The notes: a model not told the origin generated them from the letters alone. Positions 1-12,806 are shown, numbered from the stretch's first letter. The stretch: 64,000 nucleotides of DNA from Escallonia rubra (GCA_033065855.1 JAVXUO010002705.1:1-64000); one strand, 5' to 3'. Translations and numbers: made by a program.

Positions 1-2787
1 TCAATTCCTTCTGCTGCCACAGTGGGTTCATCTCCACCTTAAATCCAGCAAAGAAACAAAAACAAAATACTAAGCAAGAACCAAAAGGAGAAATCTGAAG
101 AACAACGCGAAATTTGCCAATACAATTCGATCTCACTTGATTGACTGCTGGAGGAATTTTGGCATTTGAAAGTAGCTCCTCAAGTTTCTTGCGAGAAAAA
201 TTACTGACACCGATCGCCTTGGCTAGGCCCAGATTTTGACACTCTTCCATGCCTTCCCATGCTGACTGAATGTCAAAGGGCAGTATGTGTTCCTTTGGAA
301 CTGGGGCACCGTTCATCATTGGACTCAACCTCAGAGGCATGTGTGTCAAGTACATGTCGACATAGTCCAATTTAAGTTTCCTGGACCCACAAGAAATAGA
401 CATAATCAACTAGGCTATCATAAATTAAAATTGAACACCTTGGATATCCCAGCCCTACAAATTCATAACCTTCATTTTCTCCCGTTTTCATTATCTCGGA
501 ACAGTGGCGGAACCAGAATTTTATCACAGGGCTAAAAATATACCGAAGGAGATAAATATTTTTATAAGTAAAATAGCACACAAAAACAGAGTGCACTTTT
601 CGATAATACACAAAACATACTAAAAAGCATCTAAAAGGTCTTATTGTGTAAATGGACGAGACTGAGTTCCGAATTGTGTAAATGGAAAATTGTGGTGACG
701 AGGTTGGCAAGGACATTTCGACCAATACGCTCATCGAACTTTATCTCGAACATTAGGACCATAATCCCAAATATTTGGACGCAGCTCAGGATCCGCAATA
801 AGCTCATCAGAGTTGAACTCATCGCTAATTCTGCTTGAATGCCCGAAATGAACATCATGGTGCACAATGGGAGTCTTGTCCCTTACTGTTGGAATTTGAG
901 ACTGTTGAATAATATCTTGATTTATACGCTCATTCTTATTAGACTGTAATAACTTTTTCACCTTTGGTTTCTTTTGATAGAACCTTTTCATTTTGAAAAA
1001 AAAAATATTTTATTTTAAGTATCAATCCATCAATTATCAATCAAATAACCTAGTTAATTACAAATATTTTATTCTTTTACTTTTCCAGTCATGTTTTATT
1101 ATCGCGTTAACCTAATTAACTTAATTTCACCCCACCATTCAACTAAATCACATATCCGACATCTCAATCCAATTGGGTCCCATCCTCCATCAACCATCTC
1201 AATTCTCAAATGCTCAATGCACAATTAACAACATATAATCAGCATGAAAATAATCTCAATTTTTAAATGCACAATTAACACAACCTAAAATTATCAATCA
1301 AATAATCAATGCTCAAATGGGATAAAAATCCAATTGAGTCCCATCCTCCATCAGCAATCTCAAATCTAAGTGCTCAATGCACGATTAACATCCATAAAGC
1401 ATCAATTAGTAATCTAAATTATCAAATACACAACTAACAACCTAAAATTATTAATCAAATAATCAATTCTCAATAGCAAAAGAAATTGTTCAAAATGCAC
1501 ACTGACCTCGGTCCTCAGAAATCAGAACGACGTCGTTGTCGCAATGTTGTCGGTGACTGAAACTCAAAGTCAGATCTGTAATTTCACTATTTCAAGCTCC
1601 GTGACCGCCGAACGGCAGTGGCGGAACTTCCTCGGTTCGTGCGCCGGCTCGTAGACTGTAGATCTAAGCTAGATCTGCCGCCCAGATCTGTTCTGGCCGG
1701 AGTTGGGTGGGGACTAGCCGGAGTTAGGGTGGGGACCGCCAGACTGAGGAGGGCCTTCGCCTGCTTCACACTTCGGAATCGAAGGACGGACGGCGACCTA
1801 CTGATGAGAGCCCAGCTGAGCCGACGACCGGTGGCCGTGGGTCGGTGGGTGGTGCTGGCGTGCGGGCGGTGAGCTACGGTGGCTGAGAGAGCCGAGAGAG
1901 GAGGACTGGAGGAGAGATGCTGGTGTCACGGTGACGGCGTGAGAGCTTCACTGACGCCACGGCGTGACGGCGACCGACCGGTGTCCGACTGTCCGGTGAC
2001 TGTGAGACTATGAGCCGGCCGAGAGAGGAGGAGAGAGAGAGAGAGAGAGAGAAAGGAAAAGTGGAAAATGAAAAAAAACACTATATATATTTAAATTAAA
2101 AAAAAATTCAAAATCTGAGGGGGCGCTACAGCCCCCCCTCGTACAAGCGTAGTTCTGCCCCTGTCTCGGAAGACTCAATTCTTACCCCTCCGCAGAAAAG
2201 GCAGAGGCCTTTGCATTTAGGCCTTGGTCTCCAAACTTTTGACAAAAGGAAGTTTCAAACCCTTTAGGACACTGGCACATGCCTTTAGATGCGACACGCG
2301 CAGCGCGTAGAACAACCACGAGGTTGTTCAAACACTCATAATCTACAAACTGCTTTTTCGACATCTCTTGAGCAACATAAGAACGTACAGACTACTTTCT
2401 ATACCAAGCTAGCAACACTCTAGTATGCAATTAGTAAAGATTTAGTGTGAGGATTTACTCGAGGCTCATTTTGATTGCAGGCACGACTTGATCACGAACG
2501 GCAAAGATGCCAAAAAGCTTCGTAGTTATGAAGAGCTCGTCGCGGGAGTTGATGAGGCCGAGACGGAGCACTTCAGGAATCGCTGCAGCAAGGTACTCTT
2601 CCGTGTTGTACACGAAGGCGGTGTCGAAGTGGCGGTATCCTACCTTGATGGCTTCCAAGATGGCCGACTTTACTGTCTCTAAATCCACCGGAGGGTAGGG
2701 GGAGGTCCCTATCCCCACGATCGGCATGGGCTTGTCGCGTGACCCTACTGTTATCTCGGGAATCATTGGCATGTTCGATTTCTGCAA
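1..2787 (-). CDS. Aldo-keto reductase, AKR4-type (5' part, runs off the window)
   Basis: NADPH-dependent reductase of carbonyl groups, probably cytosolic. Three exons read on the minus strand: 2787-2459, 380-137, and 37 to the window edge. All junctions are GT-AG and the frame is kept, giving about 203 residues of the roughly 315-325 usual for the family. The catalytic tetrad is visible: D55 in HFDTA, Y60 in FVYNTEE, K90 in ITTKL and H123 in LTHMP, where HWP is commoner. The segment GLAKAIGVSNFSRKKLEELL and the start of exon 3 (VEMNPLWQQKEL) are typical of the AKR4 group that includes codeinone reductase, chalcone (polyketide) reductase and deoxymugineic acid synthase. The substrate cannot be told from sequence. 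The start is the first ATG of the open frame and follows a TATA box. Intron 1 is about 2.1 kb because a hAT element sits in it. Confidence 0.9.
502..2163. mobile_element. hAT-family element, non-autonomous, inside AKR intron 1
   Basis: The left end reads CAGTGGCGGAACCAGAA. The right end, read inversely, is CAGGGGCAGAACTACG. Both are flanked by the same 8-bp duplication TCTCGGAA (494-501 and 2164-2171), the hAT signature. The element is 1662 bp with no transposase. About 1.1 kb of AT-rich sequence with repeated TCTCAAATGC/ACAATTAACA stretches is followed by a GC-rich block at about 1560-2040 that looks like captured genic sequence. That block ends in a GA run at about 2030-2053. The host intron remains spliceable as read. 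Confidence 0.85.
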
Positions 2788-2846
2788 GCTTTCTTTGGAA
2801 GCACTCTGCTATTGGGGTGTCTCAATCTTTATCGGCTCTATGGTGG

Positions 2847-2853
2847 ATTTATA
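2847..2853 (-). promoter_or_regulatory. Probable TATA box of the aldo-keto reductase
   Basis: TATAAAT on the minus strand, about 60 bases upstream of the chosen ATG. Position and sequence fit a plant core promoter. Confidence 0.5.
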
Positions 2854-2857
2854 CTGG

Positions 2858-3719
2858 TGCGTATCAGTAGATGGCAATCTAAAGATTAATTTAACTGCGT
2901 ATGGTTAGTGGTGAGCGTTCATAAACAAAGATTAATTTACTGCGGCAAATTTACAGCTGTTTATCTTACGGAAAAAATTTGGCTGCTACCAAAGTTGGAG
3001 GAATCTTCCTCCTACACCCTATATAGCGACAATCAATCGTCTCTAAATATTTATAGTGGCTTTTATTTAGTGACGCTAAAAAAGTGCTGCTAATAATTGT
3101 CGCTGAAAGTGTTAAAAGAAAAGTCACTAGAAACATTTAGTGACTATTAATTGTCACTACATGCGGGGTTGAAGGAAGATTTCTATAACCTGAGTAGAAG
3201 CCAAAATTTGTTCTTATCTTACCTGCTCTCGTATAGATTCTTACATTTATAAAAACTAAAGTCTTTTGAACTTTCCATTACACATCGAGGATGAGTCCCT
3301 ACTCCTGCGTACCCGTTGAAGCTAGACTGCTTTCGTTTTGCCACTACTTGCCCGGAAAATGGTCTTAGTAGAAGTCATTTAAATTTTAAAAGTTTTGACT
3401 ATATAATAAAGTTTACTGCATAATTTGTATTCTTTGGTTATTAATTAAAGATGGTGACGTTTATTATTAAATGAGTGAACTTCTTCTTAACATATTAAAT
3501 TAACCTTTGCCATGAAATATTAATAAGCAATGCCCTTTTGCATACATCTAATTTTGATTTGATAACTGTAGCGAACTAGCTCGGAAAAAATTCCTAAGAG
3601 GTCGTCGTCTTATTTAATTTAACCAAGGAAAAATAATTTAAAAAAATCAAGAAATTGACTCTAAAACGTCTGGAGGACAACTAATCTATCAAAAATAGGG
3701 AAATGGGTTGGAAGACTAA
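2858..3719. other. Upstream intergenic stretch with degenerate short repeats
   Basis: No gene seen. At about 3015-3165 short motifs of the type TAGCGACAAT and TTAGTGACTATTAATTGTCAC alternate in both orientations. They resemble the subterminal repeats of CACTA elements seen elsewhere in this window, but no clear terminus pair is found. Confidence 0.3.
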
Positions 3720-4172
3720 GGTAGCATTCAAAAACTATTTGACTTTCAGTTCTTTCTCCAATTTTTTAAACTAAAGAAAAAAATGCGTTAGACACACAGT
3801 TTTCGAATTTTTTTTTTCTCCCCTTCAGTTTTGAAAACCAGTTATTAAAATAGGGATGTTTTTTAAAACCCCCATTCAGGAGTTTTGACTTTTGGTTTTT
3901 ATTTTGACACCACCACCACCCTCCCACCCCCACAGCCACCGCCTGCCGCCAACGAACCCCGCAGCTTGCCAGCCGCGCACTGCCAGCCCCCGTCACGCTC
4001 CACCACTGCCACTGCAACCACCACCAAAGAAAAAAAATAAAAATAAAAACTGGGTAATCAGACACTCATTATTTTTGTAAAAAATAAAAACTAAACTGGT
4101 TTTGGTTTATTTATTTATTTAAATTTTTTTAAAAACATAAAATCAAAACTGGAAGTGATTTCAAACAGATCC
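3720..4172. mobile_element. PIF/Harbinger-like MITE, copy 1
   Basis: A 453-bp element flanked by TAA at 3717-3719 and 4173-4175, the 3-bp duplication expected of PIF/Harbinger. The ends are GGTAGCATTCAAAAAC on the left and, inverted, GGATCTGTTTGAAATC on the right. The core is a CCA-rich strand (about 3908-4030). The same family occurs in opposite orientation at 13019-13456. Related elements with GGGT(T/C)CGTTTGACAAAA ends lie at 29870 and 30642. Confidence 0.65.
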
Positions 4173-5751
4173 TAAGTTTTGTAGAGGGAATGTGTTAGGC
4201 ACCCGCTACACCCTTTTAGTATGCACTTCATTTCTTTTGATTTTTGGCCTTTAAAAACATTTAATATGTAAAATAGGCAAGAAAAAATAACCCTAGGTTT
4301 ATTTTTATATTTTCGCTTGTACTTGACATCAGGGGTGGAATTGCCTACATATCCGGTCTGACTAATCAGGATCAAAGACACCTTATTTTTACTCTGGTCC
4401 TACATGAAGTGACATACATTTCGGTCTTAGACTTATACCGAGAAATGAGAAAAAACTATGTACAATATTTATAACACAATTAACAAATATAGTCGCGGGA
4501 AATAGGAGGCAATTTTATAATGATAAACTAGACTAGAAAGCTCCTTAAATTATCTCGGGAATTCGCTTGTCTGGATGACTCGGGAATACTCTCTAAAGGA
4601 TCCACGATACAAGAGCTTAAATGACTTTTTAAATTAGTATGAAGGGTTAAATTCAGGGAGAGATGATACACCACTTCACAAAGAAATGATATAAAATATT
4701 TAGAGAGAATAAGCTGAATTCAAACTTAGACCCTTGAAAATGAAGGCCAATGGGCCTACTTATAGAGTTCTGAGACGCCAGAACTGATAATAAGTCAGAA
4801 TACTCGATAATAATCACAAACGGACAAAAGTTAACTAACCGGCTGGTATGTCGAAAATTGATAGGTTCATCCCATAATTTAAAATGAATTCTCTTGAAAT
4901 TTGAGGCATTATCTGATCCTAATTTCAGTAGTTATCTCTGATTTTACAGATGAGATGTACCAGATTCGGGATTTATCTTCCTCAACTATATAAATCATTA
5001 ATTTAATCCCTTACATTAAATATAATTCACTGAAAGATATTCTAAATTATCTAGACAAATCATTATTGAGACACTTGAACCGGACAATCATATTTGGACT
5101 GGGCTGAGCCCAATTACTGACTGGGCCATTGGACTAAACAATTGAATTTTAAGACTGGACTAGAAATTTGGATTTGACAATTAGATTATGTCATTGACAA
5201 CTGGACTGGACTAGACCAAATTAATTGATTAAGTCATATTATTAGGCTTAAGCTTAATAACATACCTCTAATTAATAATGAAGCTCAATATCTATTTAAT
5301 AAATAATAACTAAAAAAATGGAGTGTCTACAGAGCCCATTGGCGAGGTAGCTTGTACACGGGCAAACTTTAACAAAAAAAAAGCACATTTTTGTAGTGAA
5401 ACACGGAAAAGACCACAAGACTACTGTGAATAGACTCGAGGACCATGATAAAGATATGAGGTTGGCCCTTTACAGGGTTTCTTACGTACCCTCAGGGGAG
5501 CAATCAGACCAACGTAGTTCGTTAAAATACAACCGGAGCCAACCTTAATTGGTCGTCTAGGAATATATTATAGAAAGTAACGTCTGTTGTTGGAGCCACC
5601 AAATTGATTTGAGTTGTCGACAAGCGAAACCCATATCTTGATGGTGGAGCCCCCAACTTGATTGGAAAGGGTAGTCTAGACATGAAAAGAAAAAATAACC
5701 ATTTCCGTTGTCGGAGCCACCAAATCCATTTGAAAGTTTGATGGACAGAGC

Positions 5752-5752
<1 letters not shown>
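4173..5752. other. Intergenic, no gene seen
   Basis: AT-rich sequence without a supportable coding region. At 5575-5725 a motif of the type GTTGGAGCCACCAAATTGATTTG recurs three times in decayed form, spaced roughly 60 bases. A lone TTTTTGTAGTG at about 5388 resembles a CACTA right end but has no partner. Confidence 0.4.
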
Positions 5753-5807
<55 letters not shown>

Positions 5808-5808
5808 G
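5753..5808. repeat. (GT)n(AT)n microsatellite
   Basis: About 20 GT units run directly into TATATATATATA. Simple repeat. The open frames across it are artefacts. Confidence 0.95.
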
Positions 5809-6925
5809 TGGTTTTATGAGTATGATAATTGAAGTAAAGGCCAAAAATGTATGTGTATTGCTAATGTTGAGCTTTAAAATGCTTAATGTTGATATGGGGC
5901 GCTCCACTCTGCCTTGTGCCAACCGAAATTGCTTCATCCGCATTAGCTTCGTCCCCATATGGTCCTATCGTTGGTATAGTGTGCTCCGCCTCACCCCGCC
6001 CCATCTCATCTAGGTCTAACCAACCCCATTTAATTCAATATTCAGAATAGTCTTATATTACAAAAAATATATTTTCTTTATTTGGGTTGGCAGGGACTAT
6101 GGGCAGGGGTGACTGTTGAAGTTGGACGGTGATACTGACTATCAGTGGCGCTGTGGCAGCGGCGGTGGCTGCCGAAATTGCCTAGCAGCGAGAAGGTGGC
6201 GACAAGCGGTCATTGCCGATGTTGGCAGACGAAATTTCTTAGCAGCGAGACGGTGGTGACAAGCGGTCATTGCCGGTGCTGACAACTGCCAGAGTTGGTC
6301 GGCGGCGGTCGGTGGTGGCAGCCAATTGTATGCTTTATGCGCGTATTTGTTTGAGAAACAAGTGTATGTGTTAAGTTTTTGGAGATTTAGTTGGACTAAT
6401 TTGGGATGGAAAAGTCCAAATAGCCCTAATTGATTAGATTCTCAATTGCGCTAAATTCATTTTAGGCTTTCTGAAATAAGTAATGTACCGGGCAGCGCAA
6501 GATGGGCGGGGCTCCAATGAAGCCCCCGCATACCTTTTGCTCTCTAAGCATGTTTAGGTACTGAAAAAAAAGGGAGAGGGCTCTCTTCCCATTATGTGAT
6601 AGGATTTTCCAAAATGTGAATAAGTTAGAAACACGATTGATCCGTTAAATGTGCTTAACTTGTGGCATACATGGAACTAAATGCAGAACTTGGTATTTTT
6701 GGTCGGTGTAGTAAACCAGGCGGAACTATGTCCAGATAAAATCATCCCGTTAAATCTATCTGATGAGAGATTGGGTGATCAACAGTCAAAATAGGGTAAT
6801 GGAGATTAGACTCAACATGATGCTAAATAAATATGCATAAACTGTGGCCTCAACGTAAGTTCTTTGAAGAACACAAGTTCAATGGATGCCGAAGCTTTGA
6901 GGCAACTACGCCGAACAAATATATC
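5809..6925. other. Intergenic downstream of the P450, with a 57-bp tandem duplication
   Basis: No gene seen. At about 6170-6285 a GC-rich unit containing GACAAGCGGTCATTGCCG occurs twice at a 57-base period. It lies in a (GGC/GGT)-rich patch unlike the AT-rich surroundings, possibly transposon-carried. Confidence 0.4.
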
Positions 6926-9900
6926 TCAAAGCTTGTGTACAATTAGTTGAGCACCATGCTGAGGTTGAAGGGTAAAAAGTGGAAAAGGAGCATGTGCGTA
7001 TGAAGGCGAAAGCTCGAAGGAGAAGCGACGTAAAATCGTTGCTATAGCCATCTTCGCTTCAATCATCGAAAAGTTTTGTCCAATGCATATACGGGGACCT
7101 CCTCCAAATGGAAGATACGAGAATTTGCCCTTTGTCGCACTGAAAACTCCATCTGAAAACCTTTCTGGGTTGAACTCTTTTGCATCGTCACCCCATATTT
7201 CAAAGTCGTGATGAAGTAGGAGTATAGGCAAAGTGAATTCCACACCCGCTGGTAGGTTCATAGTGCCCAATTTTGTATCCTTGGTGAGGGACCGAAATAT
7301 GAAAGTTGCAGATGGATATAACCGGAGAACCTCGTGTAGAATCATAGTCACCTGCCATCATAACGTAAGCAGTGTAAGAAAGAAGTGAGTAGCACAGAGT
7401 ACAAGTTTCATGACCATCACAGTTCCGTACAAACTTCATTACTGCTGAGTGCCTACCGCATTTAGTCTTTTATGCTATAACCATTGCTGCAAGACCCCTA
7501 ACTCATATTCTTAGAAGGAGCATACGACAACAAATGGAGTGCGTAATATGCTAACATTGCTACTGAGGGCAGAGAGAGAGAGAGAGCGAGAGAGAGAGAG
7601 AGAGGCTCCTTACAACTTTGAGGCGGTTTAAGCCATCAAGATCTGGCTCTTCGTTCCCGAAAACTTGAAGAACCTCCTCTCTTGCACGTCCTTGCCAGTG
7701 TGGGTATCTACAAAGTAGAATCATTGTCCAGACAAGTAAACTTGAAGTTGTGCCTGATCCGCCAAAGTAAAACAGCTTGCACTCCGCTATCACCTCCTCG
7801 ATACTTAATCCAATCCCGTTTTCTCGAATTTCTTTGAAGTTGGATTCCATCAATATACCTAACAAGTCATCCTTTCTTGCCTCCCCCATTTCCATTGCTT
7901 TCTCTCTCTTTCTAATGATACCCCTCAGGAGAACTTGCAGTTCACTGATAACTTCTTTCATCCTCTTGTTTGCTTTAGTTGGAATGAACCTGCAATTGAC
8001 AAGCCTACGTACTGAGTCCGGGAAAGATCGTAAGAAGCAAAATAACCAAGTCTAGGAAAAGGATGCAGTAAAATAATGCTTACACATTGTAGCCTTTAAC
8101 AAAAAAGTGAATAACATATGAGATTCCGATTTCTAAGTGTCGAAGGACCGTTATAAATGAATGAGCAATGACCAAAATATCAATTACTGTTCCAGAAGTT
8201 GAATCTCTGAGTGACGTGTTCAATTTGGAGCAAGTATTTTAGAACTTCTTATCATCATTATTAACTTTCATTTCAAAAGTGTCACTGCTCATTTTTCAAA
8301 CGAAAGTTGGAACTAAGGTCGGATGTATCTTTGTATTCCTCTCTCCTCCTAAGCAAAGTTGAACAGAAAACCATGCCGGCTCCCTTTGCAACAAAGTTAG
8401 CAAAATAAAATGATCAAGTAAAATTACCTCCATCCTGGGATGAAAACTATCGGCAATAGCTGAAGTGCGAGATCAACTTGTTCCTTTTGGAGTTGGAATA
8501 TCCTGTTTCCCTCTTCTTGGTTACTCCCAAATGCTGTTCGAGAAATAACATCACCTGACAGAGCTTCGATATAGGGCCACACATCAACTTCGACGGAGCC
8601 CCTCGCCGAGGCTAACGTTTCCCATTTGTCAATCATATTTCTACAACTCAAGAATATTTCCGGCAACATGTTCTGCACATAAGACGATATAATTGCCAGG
8701 AAAACATTACTCAAGACATTTTACGGTCATTATTTGCCTTATATGAGAGTCGTACCTATATTCTTTACAGTCCAGATAAACGCCAGAATCTTTTCCTTAA
8801 TTAATTATGTGATTTCTGAGAAGTAAGGCTCTTTGGGAAAATTAAATGATTTGGTTCTACAACCTTTTTTGCTAAAAGAACACCTAGAAATTGTAGAAAC
8901 TTGAAATTACCTTCAGCTTCTCGAGGTGAAAAGCTGGGTTGATTATCCTTCTATGTTTTGTCCATTTCTCGCCCTCGGCAGTGAAGAGCCCACCAGTAAT
9001 AATCTCACCAAGTGGGTCTGGAGGCTTTCGAAACAAATTGGGCTTGGACATGATCTCCTTCATTAGATCTGGTTCTACTATGTTCACCCTCGGGTTAGGC
9101 CCAAACCACATAAATGAGTTTTTGCCTGCAATTTTATAGGAGTATTTGGCTTTTTTAGATATTCAAACGCCTCAACCAAAAAAAAAAGCATAAATGAGAT
9201 CAAACAATGCGTTTCTTTCGGAAATCCTGTTGCATATCAGGATCTGCAAATCAAAAAAATAAATATAGGGTCAATTACAAAACTTCTTGCTTATGTTTAG
9301 AGCTATGTTTTAAAAGGGCCTTAAATTTTGACTTATATTAATTTGTCCCTAATTTATGCTTCCATTACCAACTGCTACCTTCATATATACGCTATCACCA
9401 ATATAAAACAAATTTAATCTTAGGGGATTTTGCCACCAAAACATCAATATTTCAATTTTGCCACTTAAAATTAACAAAACACAAAAAATGAAACAGAAGC
9501 TTAGATAAATGACTTAATTGAAATCAGGTAAATTTCAAGGATGTTTTAATTAAGGGTTAATTAGCTAATGACCCCCTGTACTTTACGTAATGTGTGATTT
9601 GTGCCCCTCCACTTTAAACTTAAGCACTAAATCCCCTCACAGTTACGAAAATTGGGACCTGGACGGATCCGTTACAAATAGCGTGAAATAGCCAAAATAC
9701 CCTTTTTTCCTTACTTTATTTAAGTTTAATACCATTCTTTTAACTCCTTTCTCTTCCCTCTTCCAACTCCTATCTCTCCCCACCACCACACATACTACAT
9801 ACACCCACACAAGGTTCCCTCCCTCCCCACCACTGCACATACACACAAACACACCCAACACACACATACACAAGTAGACGTACACACAAACACCCCTAAA

Positions 9901-12710
9901 CCCACACACAAGCACGCACCCACACCCACACTCCACGAACACCCAACACACGCACAGTCAACACACATTCAGGAAAAAAAAAAAACAACAATAACACACA
10001 TATAGTATTCATTTTTAGTTGCACTTTTGTATTTGACATTTAAAATCATAAAATTTATTTCACATTGAATACATAATGTGATGATAAGCGATGATACATT
10101 GCACAAACAGGCTATTATAGAATTTTATTATAAAGTTATAAAACAAAGTAAACATTTTCAATGGTTTAAAGGCTCCAAAAGATTGTTATAAGTCTGAACT
10201 TGCAGAAAATATAATAAATACATACGATATCAAAAAAATATGGAATTTTCATAGAAATTATAATATTTCACCAAGAATCATCCTGTAAATTTTCAGAATT
10301 TTTGGACAAGTGTACAGTACCCAACAGCCACGTGGTACAACTGTACAAGCACAGTGTACCACTCTACTGCACAGACCCACTACTGTTCACCTGTCTTCTT
10401 CTTCCTCTTTATACTTCACGGTTCACTGTTTAACCACACAGAACACACCACTCCCACTACCTCATCACTAACTCACCACACACTACACAGGTACACACAC
10501 TTATGCACTAATTTCACCTATAATTACACACTATATACACACATATCACACCCACATACATAGCAGTAGCAGCAGGCTGTCCTACCCCCATTTTGCATCC
10601 CACGAACACACTTCTCACACACATTCACGGCACACTCCAACACACACTGCCACACAACCATGGCTGCCCAAACTGACCCCTCATGGCTGCCCAAACTCAC
10701 CCCTCATGGCTGCACACACTCACAGTTATACATCATTAATCCAACCCATTTCTAACCACTCAAGCCACTGCCGTCACTTTCTCTCTTTCCTTCTTCCTTT
10801 TTCATTCACCACTTTACCTTATACCCACATCTATGATCACACACATATATATCCAACACTCACGTTTGCAGGTTGCACCATGGCAGCCTATTGCACCTCT
10901 CATAAGTTCAACCATCACATAAACACATACCTTGCCACTCATAGAACTCACGCACCACCGCAACACCCCCCGCAACCGCACCCTCTTGCCCAGCAGCCTT
11001 CACAGCAAGCTGCCCATGCACCCAAAGTCCCCTCTTCTTTTGCGCAGCTATATCTGTTATGAAAAATCACCCCATAAGGTGCAAAACAGCCCCTTATCTC
11101 TGGTTCCTTGCCAAATCCATATCCCTTCATGCCGCTGGTGTCTTAAATATTGTTCATGGCACTCATGTAAGTCCTGACCTTATCATGACGAACATTGTTT
11201 GTTTGAAATGTTGGGTCTAGTTGGTGTACTTAATGGTTGGTTTGGCTGATATGTCGTATTTAACACGAACCTAATTAACACATAATTCTTCAAAGTAATT
11301 AGAGGTATTGATGGAATACGGGTCAAGTGGGTCGTGAACTTGTGTTTTGCACCCAAATCGTCTTCTTTTTCATTGGCCGTGGTTTTCACCTGGAAGGAGA
11401 CAAGCAGGATCCCTGTTTGGCTTCTGTTCGTCCCTTTGACACTCTATTAGCTGTGGGACTTCTGTATCAGGGTTGCACCCACTTGGCAATTTCAGTAATA
11501 CCTGTCACCTTATGGTTTATCAAAATAGCTATACCTATTTTCCTTCGGCAAATAAAGCTTAAGACAACACCAAACACACACAGTCAAAACACGTGCAAAA
11601 TTGTGTGAGTATATGCACTGTGTGTATGCCTGTCTGTGTGTGGGTACGTTGGTGGGTCTGTGCGAAGTTGTGTACGTGTGTGCACAGTTGGGTGATGGGT
11701 ATGGCAGATTTATTGGCGTGTATAGAGAGTTAGAAGGAAGGGGGAGAGGGGGTGGCTTTATGCTGGGTGGAAGTGTGCGTGCTGAGTTTGGGAGGAAGGG
11801 ACTAGGGGGCTGTGATGATGGGTAGGGGGTTTACGTGTGTGCAAGGAGGATTGGGGGAACTTACGTGGGGACTGGGGAGTCAAGACAGAGGGGAAAAAGG
11901 GCAAAATTGTCATTTTCTTAAAAAAAAAGTTAGTCAACGCATTTGTTGACCACGCGCTATTAAAGTTAACGATTTTCGCTAAAGGTGCTCAATTTCCGTA
12001 ACTGTGAGGGGTTTCAGCGCTTAAGCTTGAAGTAGAGGGGACAAATCGCACATCGCATAGAGTACAGGGATTAGCTAATTACCCCTTTAATTAATCCCAA
12101 ATGAACACACAAGTGTAAAAAAGATACTAGTTCTGACAAAATGCGTTTCTAGTGACAAAAAGACTAGTCAAAAAGTTATGGGCGGATTGCAAATAACATC
12201 ACCACCACCACCACCACCTTGATTCCAGACCATTTAAGAATCCTTACGTATTGCTTCAGCAGAATGCCTACTTTTAGGAGTTTTCTCGAAATCATGCAGA
12301 TGACTGAGCACACCAGAGACTAATAAGTAATAACAGATCAGGTAACGTAGCAAAGGAAATGAGAGACACTGGAACAACAGGGGTAGCAGAAGATCACTAG
12401 CGACTTATGAATCAGGTTTCTCACTGGACATACCGTACTTTTGGATGACATGATGGACGTAGGGCAAGACATGCGGCGCGATGTCGTCGGACAGACTGAT
12501 GGTCTTAGATTTTGTGTGATTAGCAAAGGCTGAGTACTCTCCCAGGTCACCTATAAGTAGCCGGTACGGATTTCCGGCGAGACCGTGATCTCTCAGGGAC
12601 TTCTCCAGCTTCTTCGGCCTCAACCACACCCAGTTTACTAGTTTCAAAGCCCAGGTAGCCAAAGCCAGAAAAATAACTGGGATTGCTACTGAAAATGGTG
12701 TTATTTCCAT
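6926..12710 (-). CDS. CYP72A: Cytochrome P450, CYP72A subfamily
   Basis: ER-anchored haem monooxygenase. CYP72A members oxidise terpenoids and gibberellins, such as secologanin and triterpenes; the substrate here is unknown. Five exons on the minus strand: 12710-12434, 9125-8911, 8672-8428, 7989-7614, 7351-6926. All junctions are GT-AG, the frame is continuous, and the product is 512 residues, normal for the subfamily. Visible parts are an N-terminal membrane anchor (about 8-25), [10 protein letters not shown], the K-helix E378-x-x-R381 (EVLR), PERF at 433-436, and the haem loop [10 protein letters not shown] with C460. Odd: the I-helix oxygen-activation motif reads GGSGTT (322-327), so the usual acidic residue (AGxE/DTT) is Gly325. 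Intron 1 is 3.3 kb and carries a Mutator-like element. A GA-rich tract lies in intron 4 beside the exon 4 donor. Confidence 0.93.
9554..12085. mobile_element. Mutator-like element, non-autonomous, in P450 intron 1
   Basis: Inverted ends of about 110 bp. The left begins GGGTTAATTAGCTAATGACC and the right, read inversely, begins GGGGTAATTAGCTAATCCC. Both continue through matching stretches (CTGTACTTTACG / CTGTACTCTATG, and a shared block around CACAGTTACG near 9640 and 11996). It is flanked by the 9-bp duplication TTTAATTAA at 9545-9553 and 12086-12094, diagnostic of MULEs. It is 2532 bp with no transposase. The interior is rich in CACA and pyrimidine tracts. A unit of about 27 bp containing CATGGCTGCCCAAACT recurs at 10660-10720. 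Confidence 0.85.
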
Positions 12711-12806
12711 CGTGTTGATTTGGGATACAACACAGGTCAACACAAAGACTGAGCATTCGAGAATATGGAAGGGGCACGGTAGACCACAGGAAGAGAACCC
12801 ACTTCT

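Noticed and set aside
5378-5398. CACTA right terminus (TTTTTGTAGTG)
   Set aside because: No subterminal repeats and no left partner. Too short to support.
5557-6013. Overlapping open frames on both strands of over 100 codons
   Set aside because: They run through the GT/AT microsatellite and have no family resemblance.
8424-8714. Separate small genes in the P450 region
   Set aside because: These frames are individual exons of the one CYP72A gene, joined by canonical splice sites in the right phase.
10354-11062. Thr/His/Pro-rich proteins in the MULE
   Set aside because: Low-complexity CA-rich DNA with stops in other copies. No domain seen.
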